Below, piece after piece: positions 1 to 7,994 of a DNA stretch of 64,000 nt. The notes below the pieces were generated by a model that was not told where the DNA came from, ran no database searches, and saw only the letters and a list, made by a program, of their open reading frames with translations. The position numbers and the translations under genes were made by a program. The stretch lies in contig CP099652.1 in the NCBI GenBank assembly GCA_024123955.1, forward strand, positions 6,758,001-6,822,000, in the 5' to 3' direction. Numbering within the stretch: the first letter of the stretch is position 1; each line of letters begins with the position of its first letter. The stretch is from Oxalobacteraceae bacterium OTU3CINTB1 (lineage in GTDB: Bacteria; Pseudomonadota; Gammaproteobacteria; Burkholderiales; Burkholderiaceae_D).

Positions 1-542
1 GCCTTGTCGCGGCGGACCACGGCGGCGTCGCGCGAGACCATCTCGACGCGGTCGACCAGCACGCCCAGTTCCGCTTCCGACAGGTCGTCGGCCAGCAGGC
101 ACAGCACGTAGGATTCGAGTTTATCGCCACTCTGGCCGACGGCGGTGACCACGCCTTCCGCGTTGCGGGCGACCGGCAGCACCGAGTTCAATACGCCGTT
201 GGCGACGATGCGCAGCTTGCGCATGGCCATGACGATCGAGTCGACCAGGTACGGCATGTCGTCGTTGAGGATCAACAGCGCGGTGGCCATGCCGCCACGT
301 CCATCGTCATAGCGCAGCTTGGCGATTTGCGCGCCGTTGCCGGTGCGCTTGGAGGCTTGCGTGAAACCGTCCCACAAAACCGGCGCCAGACTACCGGGCA
401 CGGTGCCGGTCAGGTCTTCGTCGTCCAGTGATCCGAGCCAGGCGCTGATCAACGCCGGAACCTGGCTTGTTTCGCTGGCAGGCTTGCTGGCGTTGATCAA
501 ATCCAGCGTCTGGGCGCGCAGGTCTTGTGGCATTTGTTTCAT
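1..542 (-). CDS. gdhB: NAD-specific glutamate dehydrogenase, N-terminal part (runs off the window)
   Basis: An open frame from the ATG at 542 runs uninterrupted to the window edge, giving the first 180 residues of a larger protein. The translation has the motif LNDDMPYLVDSIVMAM near residues 92-107, typical of the N-terminal regulatory region of the very large (about 1,600 residue) NAD-dependent glutamate dehydrogenases. These oxidise glutamate to 2-oxoglutarate and ammonium in the cytoplasm. A GGAG ribosome site lies about 9 bases upstream. The gene follows the arginine succinyltransferase operon on the same strand, which makes glutamate. In Pseudomonas aeruginosa the homologous gdhB is arginine-inducible through ArgR, so the placement makes biochemical sense. 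The catalytic domain is outside the window. Confidence 0.8.
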   Translation of the reverse strand, partial: MKQMPQDLRAQTLDLINASKPASETSQVPALISAWLGSLDDEDLTGTVPGSLAPVLWDGFTQASKRTGNGAQIAKLRYDDGRGGMATALLILNDDMPYLVDSIVMAMRKLRIVANGVLNSVLPVARNAEGVVTAVGQSGDKLESYVLCLLADDLSEAELGVLVDRVEMVSRDAAVVRRDK

Positions 543-708
543 CTTTGCTTCTCCAATACGTTATGAGTATTTTATGTTGCAGGACGCCGCGCCGGCTTGT
601 GGCTACGCGGCGAAGGGTCGGGAATCCGGACACTATTAAACCAGATGGGGACGAAATAGTGCATTACAAATCGAATCAATGGAGCACGATTATTCGAGCA
701 TCTCAATT

Positions 709-2046
709 TTAAAAATCGTAGAGGTTCGGCATTCCAAGAATCCGGCTTAAATCCTCCAGCGCGGTGTGCACTTCGATCGCCAATGAAGGATCGGCGAGGT
801 CGGACGGATCGAGCCGGTCGCGGTAATGCTTCTCCACCCACGCCACCAGCGTGTGATACAGCGCCTCGGTCATCACGACGCCTTGATGCATGGCCGCCGC
901 CTCGGCGTCCGTCAGCGCCACGCGCAGGCGCAGGCACGCCGGTCCGCCACCGTTGCGCATCGACTGGCGCAGATCGAAATGAATCAACTCGTCGACCGCG
1001 TTGCCGCTGGCGACCAGCCCTTGCAGATAGGCGGCGACGGCGGCGTTCTCCTCGCACTCCTGCGGGATCACCAGCGCCATCTTGCCGTTGTCCTTGGAAA
1101 GCAGCTGGCTGTTAAACAGATAGCTGGCCACCGCATCGGCCACCGACACCGCCCCGGTATCGACGCGAATCGCGTTCAACTCCGCGCCGACGCCGTCCAT
1201 CGCGCGGCGCAGCGTATCAAGGCTGCCCGCTTCGTCGGCGAAGGCCTGGTCGTGATAGAACAGCACATTGCCGTTACCGACGGCGATGACGTCGTTGTGG
1301 AACACGCCCTGGTCGATCACGTCCGGGTTCTGCTGGATGTAGACGGTGCGATCGGCCGACAGGCCGTGCAAACGCGCGACGGCCTGCGAAGCTTCCAGCG
1401 TCTGGCGCGCCGGGTACTTCTTCGGCGCCGACGCCGACGCGTCGAACTCGGTACGGCCATACACAAACATCTCGACCGCCGCGCTGCCATGGTCCTTGCA
1501 CAGGCGCGTGTGGTTGGCCGCGCCTTCGTCGCCGAAAGCCGGCGTGCCAGGCAGCGCATCGTGCACCGCGAAGTGATTGATGTCGTGGAAGATCGCGCGC
1601 AGGCTGCGCGCCGACTGCTCATGCTCGAAGGCGCGATGCAGCTTGTTGTTCAAATTGGCGGCCGTGAAATGCGTGCGGCCGTCGGCGCTATCGGCGGACG
1701 GGCTGACCGTCGCCGCGTTGGCGGTCCACATCGGCGAGGCCGAATACGCGCACGCAAGGATCACCGGTGCTTCCCTGGCCGCTTTCGCCAGCACGTCGGC
1801 ATCGCTGCCGGTGAAGCCGATGCTGCGCAGCAGCCGGAAGTTGGGCCGGTCCTGCGGCGGCAGCAAGGCCTGGCCGAGGCCACGAGCGGCCAGCGCCCGC
1901 ATCTTGGCCAGACCCTGCAACGCCGCCAGCTTCGGGTTCGACGCGCTCTTGACGTTGCTGAACGACGCCACGTTGCCGAACGACAGACCGGCGTAGTTGT
2001 GCGATGGACCTACCAGGCCGTCGAAGTTGAATTCGCGTGCGCGCAT
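709..2046 (-). CDS. astB: N-succinylarginine dihydrolase
   Basis: Second enzyme of the arginine succinyltransferase (AST) pathway: it hydrolyses N2-succinylarginine to N2-succinylornithine, CO2 and two ammonia in the cytoplasm. The 445-residue length matches the family. The opening [18 protein letters not shown] and the block GDEGAANH are family signatures. Glu174, His250 and Cys371 (in [12 protein letters not shown]) sit where the catalytic Glu, His and Cys of E. coli AstB lie. The ATG at 2046 follows AAGGA at 6 bases, and that site overlaps the astD stop codon, so translation is probably coupled. It is the last gene of the AST operon here. The next gene downstream is gdhB, not astE. Confidence 0.95.
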   Translation of the reverse strand: MRAREFNFDGLVGPSHNYAGLSFGNVASFSNVKSASNPKLAALQGLAKMRALAARGLGQALLPPQDRPNFRLLRSIGFTGSDADVLAKAAREAPVILACAYSASPMWTANAATVSPSADSADGRTHFTAANLNNKLHRAFEHEQSARSLRAIFHDINHFAVHDALPGTPAFGDEGAANHTRLCKDHGSAAVEMFVYGRTEFDASASAPKKYPARQTLEASQAVARLHGLSADRTVYIQQNPDVIDQGVFHNDVIAVGNGNVLFYHDQAFADEAGSLDTLRRAMDGVGAELNAIRVDTGAVSVADAVASYLFNSQLLSKDNGKMALVIPQECEENAAVAAYLQGLVASGNAVDELIHFDLRQSMRNGGGPACLRLRVALTDAEAAAMHQGVVMTEALYHTLVAWVEKHYRDRLDPSDLADPSLAIEVHTALEDLSRILGMPNLYDF

Positions 2047-2055
2047 GTCCGATCC

Positions 2056-3561
2056 TTAGAAGTGCATGCCCGGCGACAGTTTCGCAGGCATTTCGAGTAC
2101 ATTGTTTTCGATCGACGCCACCGGATAGGCGCAGTAATCCGCCGCGTAGTAGGCGCTCGGACGATGGTTGCCCGACTGGCCCACGCCGCCGAACGGCGCG
2201 GTGCTGGCGGCGCCGGTGGTCGGACGGTTCCAGTTGACGATGCCGGCGCGTGCGCGCACCTGGAAAATCTTCCAAAGGTTCTCGTCGTTGGAGATCAGCG
2301 CTGACGCCAGGCCGAACGCGGTGGCGTTGGCGGCGTTGATGGCGCTGTCGAAATCGGCCACGCGGATCACCTGCAGCAAAGGACCGAACCACTCTTCATC
2401 CGGAATGTCCCGGGCGTCGGTGACATCGACGATACCGGCCGAGACGAAGCCGCTGGCGGCGTCCAGATGGCGCATCTCCAGCAGCAGCTTGCCGCCCTTG
2501 GACACCATGTCCTCCTGCGCCTGCACCAGGCGTTTGGCCACCACCGACGAGACGACAGGCCCCATGAACGGCGCCGGTTCGGCGTTCGAGGCGCCGATGG
2601 TCAGGCGGCTCGCGACATCGACCAGACGCGCAACGATCGCGTCACCCGCAGCGCCGGTCGGCAGGATCAAACGGCGCGCGCAGGTGCAGCGCTGCCCGGC
2701 CGAAATAAAGGCCGAGGAAATCGCCATGAAGACGGCGGCGTCGATGTCTATGTTGTTACCCTGGTCCCAGATCACCAGCGGATTGTTACCGCCCATTTCC
2801 AGCGCCAGCATCTTGCCCGGCTGGCCGCCGAACTGCTTATGCAGCGCGGAGCCGGTCTGGCAGCTGCCGGTGAACAGCACGCCGTCGAGCAGCGGGTTCT
2901 GACCCAGCGCGATGCCGGTATCGCGGCCGCCGTTGACCAGGTTGATCACGCCTTTCGGCACGCCGGCTTGCTCCCACAGCTGCACGGTCTTGATGGCGGT
3001 GCGCGGCGCGTATTCGCTCGGCTTGAACACCACCGTATTACCGGCGATCAGCGCCGGCACGATATGCCCGTTCGGCAGGTGGCCGGGGAAGTTATACGGA
3101 CCGAAAACGCCGAACACGCCGTGCGGACGGTGGCGCAGCACCGCCTCGCCGTCGGCGACCTTGTTGTGCGACTCGCCGGTGCGCGCGGCGTGCGCCTGCA
3201 CCGAGATATCGATCTTGTTGGCCATCGTCGCCACTTCGGTGCGGGCTTCCCACAGCGGCTTGCCGACTTCCTCGGAGATCAGCAGCGCCAGCGCCTCGGC
3301 GTCCTGTTTGAGCAGGTCGCGGAAGCGGGTGCAGACGGCGATGCGCTCGTCCAGCGGCGTCAGGGCCCAGGCTTCGAAGGCCTCGCGCGCGGCGGCACAG
3401 GCGTGCGCCACGTCTTGCGGCATCGATTCATTGCTGGCCCATGTCTGCTGGCCGTTCGATGGATCGATGGTCGAAATTTCCGGGCCGCTGCCCGGCAGCC
3501 ATTCGCCGTTGATGAAGTTACTGAGTGCGGTGTTCGATGCGTTGGGCGATGCGTTAAACAT
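2056..3561 (-). CDS. astD: Succinylglutamate-semialdehyde dehydrogenase
   Basis: Fourth AST step: NAD-dependent oxidation of N-succinylglutamate semialdehyde to N-succinylglutamate. The 501-residue protein has the aldehyde dehydrogenase fold, with the cofactor region GVFGPYNFPGHLPNGH (residues 150-166), the general base Glu255 in LEMGGNN and the nucleophile Cys292 in SAGQRCTC. Its start overlaps the stop of aruG by 8 bp and is preceded by a GAGGAAG ribosome site, so the two are translated as one unit. Family length is usually about 490 residues. The position between aruG and astB is the order seen in the Pseudomonas aru operon. Confidence 0.95.
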   Translation of the reverse strand: MFNASPNASNTALSNFINGEWLPGSGPEISTIDPSNGQQTWASNESMPQDVAHACAAAREAFEAWALTPLDERIAVCTRFRDLLKQDAEALALLISEEVGKPLWEARTEVATMANKIDISVQAHAARTGESHNKVADGEAVLRHRPHGVFGVFGPYNFPGHLPNGHIVPALIAGNTVVFKPSEYAPRTAIKTVQLWEQAGVPKGVINLVNGGRDTGIALGQNPLLDGVLFTGSCQTGSALHKQFGGQPGKMLALEMGGNNPLVIWDQGNNIDIDAAVFMAISSAFISAGQRCTCARRLILPTGAAGDAIVARLVDVASRLTIGASNAEPAPFMGPVVSSVVAKRLVQAQEDMVSKGGKLLLEMRHLDAASGFVSAGIVDVTDARDIPDEEWFGPLLQVIRVADFDSAINAANATAFGLASALISNDENLWKIFQVRARAGIVNWNRPTTGAASTAPFGGVGQSGNHRPSAYYAADYCAYPVASIENNVLEMPAKLSPGMHF

Positions 3562-4612
3562 GGGGATTCTTCCTCAAATTGAGAGTCAGGGTGCGGACGG
3601 TGTCGCCGGCCTTGCAGCACAGGGCGTCCTGCTCCGCGGCGGGCAGTTCCAGGGCGCCGTTCACCGGCACCGACTGCGACAGGATCATGCGGAAATCGCT
3701 CAGCGTGGTGTTCGACACCAGCATCGGCTCGTCCACGGGCGCTTCCGGAGCGCAGGCAGAGGCCAGATCGGAGACCTTGCCGATTTCGGCCAGCGTGCTG
3801 TCGCGCATGGCGCGCAGTTCCGACACGCGCGCCTGCAGCACCGGACCGGCGTCGAAAATGTCGACATAACCTTCGAAGTACAGGCCTTCCTGCTCCAGCA
3901 GGCGGCGCGCCGGCGCGGTCGAAGTGTGGACCTTGCCGATCACCTGCTGCGCGTCCTCGGGCAGATAGGCCACGTACAGCGGCTGGCGCGGCATCAACTC
4001 GGCGATGAAGGATTTTTTACCGACGGCGGTCAGATCGTCGACGTGGTCGAAATCCATCTTGAAGAAGTGGCGGCCCAACCCTTCATAGAACGGCGAGCGG
4101 CCGCCCTCCTCCTGGTAGCCGCGCATTTCGGCGATCAGCTTTTCGGTGAACAGATGCGGGAACTGCGCGATGAACAGGAAACGGCTCTTCGACAGCAGCT
4201 TGCCGTTGTTGCCGGTGCGGTAGTCCGGATGCAGGAACAGCGAACACAGTTCGGTGCTGCCGGTCAGGTCGTTCGACAGGTACAGCGTTTCCATGCGGGT
4301 GAACACATCGAGCTCGCGGCTCGAATGCACCAGCGTGCCGATGCGGTAGTTATAAAACGGCTCGTTCAGCCCGACCGCACCCTTGATCGCGCACACGCCG
4401 GCCAGGCGGCCCGTGTCGGTGTCCTCCATCACGAACATGTAGTCGCGCTTTTCGGGCGGGATGGTTTCGGCGAACGAGGCGACGGCGATCGCCAGGCGGT
4501 CGCCCATCATCTTCATGTCCGGCTTGAGGGTGGTCATGCCGCTGCCGACCTGCGTGGCCATCACGTACAGGGCGTCGAGGTCGTCGGCTTTGATTGCGCG
4601 TACTACTAGCAT
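3554..4612 (-). CDS. aruG: Arginine N-succinyltransferase, beta-type subunit (AruG/AstA)
   Basis: First AST step: transfers succinyl from succinyl-CoA to the alpha-amino group of arginine. The 352-residue protein starts at MLVVRAIKADD. The frame is open further upstream, but that stretch lies inside aruF and lacks family similarity. Motifs such as YNYRIGTLVHSSRELD, SRFLFIAQFPHLF and MDFDHVDDLTAVGKKSFIA match AstA/AruG. It is closer to the single-subunit E. coli AstA than its neighbour aruF is. The 13-bp gap to aruF and the overlap with astD place it inside the operon. Enzymes of this type in Pseudomonas are AruF/AruG heteromers. Confidence 0.92.
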   Translation of the reverse strand: MLVVRAIKADDLDALYVMATQVGSGMTTLKPDMKMMGDRLAIAVASFAETIPPEKRDYMFVMEDTDTGRLAGVCAIKGAVGLNEPFYNYRIGTLVHSSRELDVFTRMETLYLSNDLTGSTELCSLFLHPDYRTGNNGKLLSKSRFLFIAQFPHLFTEKLIAEMRGYQEEGGRSPFYEGLGRHFFKMDFDHVDDLTAVGKKSFIAELMPRQPLYVAYLPEDAQQVIGKVHTSTAPARRLLEQEGLYFEGYVDIFDAGPVLQARVSELRAMRDSTLAEIGKVSDLASACAPEAPVDEPMLVSNTTLSDFRMILSQSVPVNGALELPAAEQDALCCKAGDTVRTLTLNLRKNPHV

Positions 4613-4625
4613 AGGTTGTCCACTC

Positions 4626-5663
4626 TTAGATTCTGACGCAGATGACGGTGTCGCCGTCGGCGACTTGCAGCGCTTCCAGCACATCGGCCGGCAGCGCGAC
4701 GGTGACTTGCGATTCCAGCGCGGCGCAATGGGTGATCACGGCGCGGAAATTATGTTCGGCGCCCGACGACACGGCGTAGCGCAGCTGCGGTTCGCGGCCA
4801 CGATCGCGCGCCTCGGCGGCGACGGTCACGCGGCGCTGCAAGGCGCCGCTGAAGGTGCGCAGCGAATTCTTGTGCGCCTGCAGGATCGGGCCGCCGTCGA
4901 AGATGTCGATGTAGTCGTCCGCTTCGAAGCCTTCGGCCGTCAGCAGGTTGAACGCCAGCTCGCCCGACGGATGGATCTGGCCCATGGCCGCCTGCGCGTC
5001 GCCCGGCAGCAGCGGCACGTAGACCGGATAGTGCGGCATCAATTCGACGATCAGGGTGCGGTTGCGGGCGCCGCCGATCACGCGTTCGGCGTCGAGGAAA
5101 TCCATCTGGAAGAACTTGCGGCCCAGCGCATCCCAGAACGGCGAACCGCCGGCGTCGTCGGTCACGCCGGCCAGCGGCACGAAGAAGCGGTCCGAGAAGC
5201 GGTGCGGCGCCAGCACGGCGAACATCAGGCGCGCGCGCGACAGCAGCGCCGCTTCCGGCGTGCCGTATTCGCGTTCGCCGACATAAAAACTGGACAGCTG
5301 CGAGTACCCTGTCAGCTCCGAACAAAGCGTCAGCGCGTGCACGCTGTGGCTGATATTCAGGTCGCGCGACACCTGCTGGATCACGTCGTTGCGGAACGAG
5401 AAGTAGGTGCCGTTGGAACCGGCGGCGGCGAAGATCGCGGCGGTGCCGACGATGGCTTTATCGCCCAACGACTCGAGCACCAGCAGATACGCCTCTTCGC
5501 TGGGGATATCCACGTGCGCGGCGAACGACGCGATCGAACGCTCGATCATGGCGAGGATTTTCTCGCGCGTCTTCGGCAGGGTATGCACTCCCGGCATGGG
5601 TACCGCCGCCAGTGCTTCGAGGGCAGCGATATCCGCAAGTTCGACCGGACGGACTACATACAT
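4626..5663 (-). CDS. aruF: Arginine/ornithine N-succinyltransferase, alpha-type subunit
   Basis: Companion subunit of the arginine succinyltransferase, 345 residues. It is paralogous to aruG: both share ELMP(H/R)xP(V/L)YV, the GQ/GK(I/V)H motif and YIDIFDGGP. The start follows an AAGGAG ribosome site at ideal distance. A 111-bp gap with two strong hairpins separates it from astC, unlike the very tight spacing of the genes after it. Presence of both subunits indicates the two-subunit enzyme of Pseudomonas type, where AruF and AruG together accept arginine and ornithine. That substrate range is known for Pseudomonas and only inferred here. Confidence 0.9.
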   Translation of the reverse strand: MYVVRPVELADIAALEALAAVPMPGVHTLPKTREKILAMIERSIASFAAHVDIPSEEAYLLVLESLGDKAIVGTAAIFAAAGSNGTYFSFRNDVIQQVSRDLNISHSVHALTLCSELTGYSQLSSFYVGEREYGTPEAALLSRARLMFAVLAPHRFSDRFFVPLAGVTDDAGGSPFWDALGRKFFQMDFLDAERVIGGARNRTLIVELMPHYPVYVPLLPGDAQAAMGQIHPSGELAFNLLTAEGFEADDYIDIFDGGPILQAHKNSLRTFSGALQRRVTVAAEARDRGREPQLRYAVSSGAEHNFRAVITHCAALESQVTVALPADVLEALQVADGDTVICVRI

Positions 5664-5704
5664 GGGAACTCCTTCGGTAATTCAACTCAAGCGTCAACGC
5701 AAGC

Positions 5705-5765
5705 GACCCGGCGCGTCGGAACACGCCGGGTCACAAATGAAAAGCGGCGGAACCAGGTCCGCCGC
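5705..5765 (-). other. Two adjacent intercistronic hairpins between astC and aruF
   Basis: Two GC-rich perfect stems lie in the 111-bp gap: GACCCGGCG (5705-5713) with CGCCGGGTC (5724-5732), and GCGGCGGA (5744-5751) with TCCGCCGC (5758-5765). Neither has a T tract on the minus strand, so they are not classical terminators. They could be an RNA processing or stabilising element that sets astC apart from the downstream genes. The stems are seen directly and the role is inferred. Confidence 0.6.
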
Positions 5766-5774
5766 GAGTACTTC

Positions 5775-7019
5775 TTAGGCTGCGGCGATCATGCCATCCA
5801 GCGACAGGCGCAGGATGCGGTCGACTTCAGCGATCTGCGCGTCCGAGACGATCAGCGCCGGCGCCAGACGCACCACGTCCATGCCCGCGATCAGCACCAT
5901 CAGGCCATTGCCTTCGGCGGCCTTCTGGATGTCCTTCGCGCGGCCTTTCCAGGCGTCGCTGACGACCATGCCGAGCAGCAGGCCGGCGCCGCGCACCTGC
6001 GCGAACACCTGCGGGTAGTCGGCGATCAGCTTTTCCATCGTGCTGCGCAGCTTGGCGCCGGCTTCCTTCACGCGCGCCAGGAAGGCCGGCTGGTTGATCG
6101 TCTCGAGCACCGTCAGCGCCACGGTCGCGGCCAGCGGGTTGCCGCCGTAGGTGGTGCCGTGCGAGCCGACGCCCAGCGTCGCGGCCAGTTCGTGGGTGGT
6201 CAGCATGGCGCCGATCGGATAGCCATTGCCCAGCGCCTTGGCCGACGTCAGCACGTCCGGCGTGATCCCGTAGGTCATGTAGTGGAACAGGTCACCGGTA
6301 CGGCCCATGCCGCACTGGACTTCGTCGAAGATCAGCAGCGCGCCGGTCTTGGTGCACAGGTCGCGCAGCTCCTGCAGGTAGGCCTTGTCGGCCGGGACCA
6401 CGCCGCCTTCGCCTTGCAGCGGTTCGACGATCACCGCGCAGACGTCGTCGCCGATGGCGGCGCGCGCCGCCGCGATATCGTTATAGACGATATGGTCGAT
6501 CGACGGCGGCAGCGGCTCGAAGCCTTCGGTGTACTTCGACTGGCCGCCGACGGACACGGTGAACAGCGTGCGGCCGTGGAACGACTGGTAGCACGAGATG
6601 ATGCGCGATTTGTGCGCGCCGAATTTGCTGTGCGCGTATTTGCGCGCCAGCTTCAGGGCCGCCTCGTTGGCTTCCGCGCCGGAGTTGCAGAAGAAGGCGC
6701 GATCGGCGAAGGTGGCTTCGGTCAGCGCGGTGCCCAGGCGCAGCACCGGCTCGTTGGTGTAGCCGTTACCGAGGTGCCACAAGGTGTTGGCCTGGCGGGT
6801 CAGCGCCTGGACCACGACCGGGTTGCAGTGGCCCAGCGAAGCCACGGCGATGCCGGACGTGAAGTCCAGATAGTGTTTGCCATTCTGGTCCCACAGGTCC
6901 AGGCCAGCGCCTCGGACCGGAACCATCGCTGCGGGTGCGTAGGTAGGCACCAGGACTTCATCAAAAGTCTGACGAGTCACAGGACGGGTCGTTACGGTCG
7001 TATCTAGCTTGGCGTTCAT
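5775..7019 (-). CDS. astC: Succinylornithine/acetylornithine aminotransferase
   Basis: Third AST step: PLP-dependent transamination of succinylornithine with 2-oxoglutarate, also able to act on acetylornithine (class III, AstC/ArgD/AruC). The 414-residue protein has NSGAEANEAALKLAR (residues 112-126), the cofactor aspartate in FDEVQCGMGRTG (231-242) and the PLP lysine Lys261 in TSAKALGNGYPIG. I chose the ATG at 7019, which has AGGGA 8 bases upstream, over an in-frame TTG five codons earlier with no ribosome site. It is the first gene of the AST operon. The sequence alone cannot exclude that it also serves as biosynthetic ArgD. Confidence 0.92.
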   Translation of the reverse strand: MNAKLDTTVTTRPVTRQTFDEVLVPTYAPAAMVPVRGAGLDLWDQNGKHYLDFTSGIAVASLGHCNPVVVQALTRQANTLWHLGNGYTNEPVLRLGTALTEATFADRAFFCNSGAEANEAALKLARKYAHSKFGAHKSRIISCYQSFHGRTLFTVSVGGQSKYTEGFEPLPPSIDHIVYNDIAAARAAIGDDVCAVIVEPLQGEGGVVPADKAYLQELRDLCTKTGALLIFDEVQCGMGRTGDLFHYMTYGITPDVLTSAKALGNGYPIGAMLTTHELAATLGVGSHGTTYGGNPLAATVALTVLETINQPAFLARVKEAGAKLRSTMEKLIADYPQVFAQVRGAGLLLGMVVSDAWKGRAKDIQKAAEGNGLMVLIAGMDVVRLAPALIVSDAQIAEVDRILRLSLDGMIAAA

Positions 7020-7076
7020 GGCATTCCCTATCAATGTTTAGTGGGGCGACCAGCAGAAATCCGCTGACGTTGCGCC

Positions 7077-7082
7077 ATTATA
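7077..7082 (-). promoter_or_regulatory. Likely -10 box of the AST operon promoter
   Basis: On the minus strand a perfect TATAAT lies 58 bp upstream of the astC start. No good -35 box sits 16-18 bases further up (the region reads AAAGATGGGTTTTGCGG). A strong -10 with a poor -35 is what an activator-dependent promoter would look like, consistent with control by the nearby ArgR-like protein. This is inference from one motif. Confidence 0.4.
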
Positions 7083-7178
7083 GGCATCACCGCAAAACCC
7101 ATCTTTCGGATACGCGACAGGCATTTTCAAATTCGTCACGCCGCCACCGCTGCGCCATAGGGAAGGCGGCCATATTTG

Positions 7179-7208
7179 TTGACATCGCGACACTCTGCAT
7201 GTTATTTT
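7179..7208 (+). promoter_or_regulatory. Sigma-70 type promoter of the DUF1349 gene
   Basis: A perfect TTGACA (7179-7184) is followed after 17-18 bases by TTATTT or TATTTT (7202-7208), with TG just before. The predicted start near 7214 falls immediately before a near-perfect palindromic operator, giving a standard repressible promoter layout. Confidence 0.55.
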
Positions 7209-7221
7209 TCTTTTAACAATA

Positions 7222-7237
7222 ATGGGAGCGCTTCCAT
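7222..7237. promoter_or_regulatory. LacI-family type operator
   Basis: ATGGGAGCGCTTCCAT is a 16-bp palindrome with one mismatched pair, centred on CG. That is the usual shape of LacI/GalR-family operators (compare cre-like TGGAAGCGCTTCCA). It sits just downstream of the predicted start of transcription of the DUF1349 gene, where a bound repressor would block initiation. The regulator itself is not in the window. Confidence 0.55.
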
Positions 7238-7290
7238 TCCGGCGGGCGGCCCAAGGCGTGCGGACGCCAACCACCACGGAAGACATCTTC

Positions 7291-7983
7291 ATGTTTCAAA
7301 ACAAGAAATTCACATTTGGCGCGTTTGCCATCGCGGCGGCGCTGATGGCGGCGCAAGCCCAGGCCAGCGAGGCCACGCTCAAGGACGGCAAGCTGGCGAT
7401 CGACACGCTGCCGTTCACCCTCGAATCGCAGCTCGACCTGGGCGCGGCCAGCGTCAAGGACAAGACGCTGGTGTTACAGGCCAAAAAGGGCACCGACTTG
7501 TACGCCAACACGGACGGCACCGAGATCGCCGACAGAACGCCGCGCGTGCTGTTCCAGCCGGTGGGCGACTTCATCTTCTCGGCCAAGGTCACCGCCGGTG
7601 TCAACCATGCGTTCAACGGCGGCGCGCTGATCGTCTACAACGACAAGGCCAACTGGGCCAAGCTGCTGTTCGAATTCGCCAAGACCGGCGCGGCGGGCAT
7701 CTCCTCCACCGTGGCCAAGGGCGTCGGCGACGACGCGCACCATGGCGTGCGCACTGGCGACGCGGTCTACCTGAAGGTGCTGCGGCGCAAGGACATGTTT
7801 GTGTTCTACACCTCGCCGGACGGGCGCGACTGGAGCATGGTGCGCAGCTTTAGCCTGCCGGGGGCGGCCACCGCGAAGGTCGGCTTCTCGTCGCAATCGC
7901 CGGCCGGCGACGGCTTCAGCGCGCAGTTTTCCGATATCAAGTTCCGGAACGCCACCTTCAAAGATTTTTGGCAAGGGGAGTAA
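7291..7983 (+). CDS. Secreted DUF1349 (concanavalin-like) protein
   Basis: A 230-residue protein with a clear Sec signal peptide (MFQNKKF, hydrophobic AIAAALMAA, then AQAQAS). The start is set by GGAAGA about 9 bases upstream; an upstream in-frame ATG lies inside the operator and lacks a ribosome site. The mature part resembles DUF1349 proteins, a jelly-roll fold related to concanavalin-like domains and often linked to carbohydrate metabolism. The LacI-type operator in front suggests sugar-dependent expression. No catalytic function can be named. It interrupts the arginine genes and may be unrelated to them. Confidence 0.75.
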   Translation: MFQNKKFTFGAFAIAAALMAAQAQASEATLKDGKLAIDTLPFTLESQLDLGAASVKDKTLVLQAKKGTDLYANTDGTEIADRTPRVLFQPVGDFIFSAKVTAGVNHAFNGGALIVYNDKANWAKLLFEFAKTGAAGISSTVAKGVGDDAHHGVRTGDAVYLKVLRRKDMFVFYTSPDGRDWSMVRSFSLPGAATAKVGFSSQSPAGDGFSAQFSDIKFRNATFKDFWQGE

Positions 7984-7994
7984 GGACGAGCCGC

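Noticed and set aside
319-712. Small plus-strand frames near the left edge
   Set aside because: They oppose the gdhB start and its leader. Composition and lack of a ribosome site argue against them.
826-2304. Plus-strand open frame of 492 codons opposite astB
   Set aside because: Antisense shadow of a well supported gene, without recognisable motifs.
4461-7007. Plus-strand open frame of 848 codons opposite the AST genes
   Set aside because: A shadow of aruG, aruF and astC, with low-complexity Arg/Gly/His composition and no ribosome site.
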